A stretch of 64,000 bases of DNA from Candidatus Kirkpatrickella diaphorinae (GTDB taxonomy: Bacteria; Pseudomonadota; Alphaproteobacteria; Acetobacterales; Acetobacteraceae), in contig NZ_CP107052.1 in NCBI RefSeq assembly GCF_025736875.1, forward strand, positions 1,623,501-1,687,500, written 5' to 3'. The notes beneath the pieces are model-generated. The model saw only the letters and a program-made list of their open reading frames with translations, was not told where the DNA came from and made no database searches. This document shows positions 62,608-64,000 of the stretch, one piece after another; the stretch's first letter is position 1, and every line of letters starts with the position of its first letter. The translations under genes were made by a program, and so were the position numbers.

Positions 62608-64000
<1,393 letters not shown>

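Overview
The window looks like the chromosome of an alphaproteobacterium, most likely an acetic acid bacterium (Acetobacteraceae). This is judged from protein character (RecA, Hint-domain protein, UDP-glucose dehydrogenase, 2-oxoglutarate dehydrogenase subunits), the alphaproteobacterial GTTC-N7-GTTC SOS box at recA, the aminotransferase-hom-glpX-recJ neighbourhood and a moderately high G+C content. The species cannot be fixed from sequence reading alone.

Region 1 (1-15.8 kb) is accessory DNA. A large DUF4011-helicase-nuclease-DUF3320 protein of the Hhe defence type runs in from the left edge. It faces a cluster of non-contractile phage tail genes on the minus strand: 150-aa protein, tail tube, tail assembly chaperone, tape measure, two tail-tip candidates and a tail fibre. 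The chaperone gene ends in a textbook -1 frameshift heptamer (GGGAAAC) that joins it to a second open frame, as in lambda G/GT. No capsid, portal, terminase, lysis or integrase gene is visible. The cluster abuts the 3' end of a tRNA-Glu gene, so it may be a prophage remnant or a tail-like particle locus.

Region 2 (15.8-33 kb) is mostly core: recJ, glpX, hom, alaC, an OmpA-like lipoprotein, a Hint-domain protein, a ClpP paralogue followed by a ferritin-like protein, an EamA transporter, recA, a divergent gamma-glutamyltransferase-like lipoprotein and a DsbA-like oxidoreductase. A secreted protein with phage-fibre-like modules sits on the opposite strand between alaC and hom.

Region 3 (33-45 kb) carries PPK2, a YdfG-type dehydrogenase, an IMPACT-family protein, radA, the lipid transport pair mlaFE, a DUF2807-like envelope protein, ugd, a Bcr/CflA-type exporter and an alpha/beta hydrolase.

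Region 4 (45-64 kb) carries odhB-lpd facing a separately transcribed odhA, then asd, hemH, a family 2 glycosyltransferase, manC, transport genes, tRNA-Pro, a LOG protein, dinB, a Nudix hydrolase, yceI and the distal end of an rRNA operon (23S-5S-tRNA-fMet) on the minus strand. Themes shared across the core part are DNA repair (recJ, recA, radA, dinB), aspartate-family amino acid synthesis (asd, hom), the TCA cycle, and cell-surface polysaccharide precursors (ugd, manC). Two genes (mlaE and the glycosyltransferase) appear to need AUU start codons.
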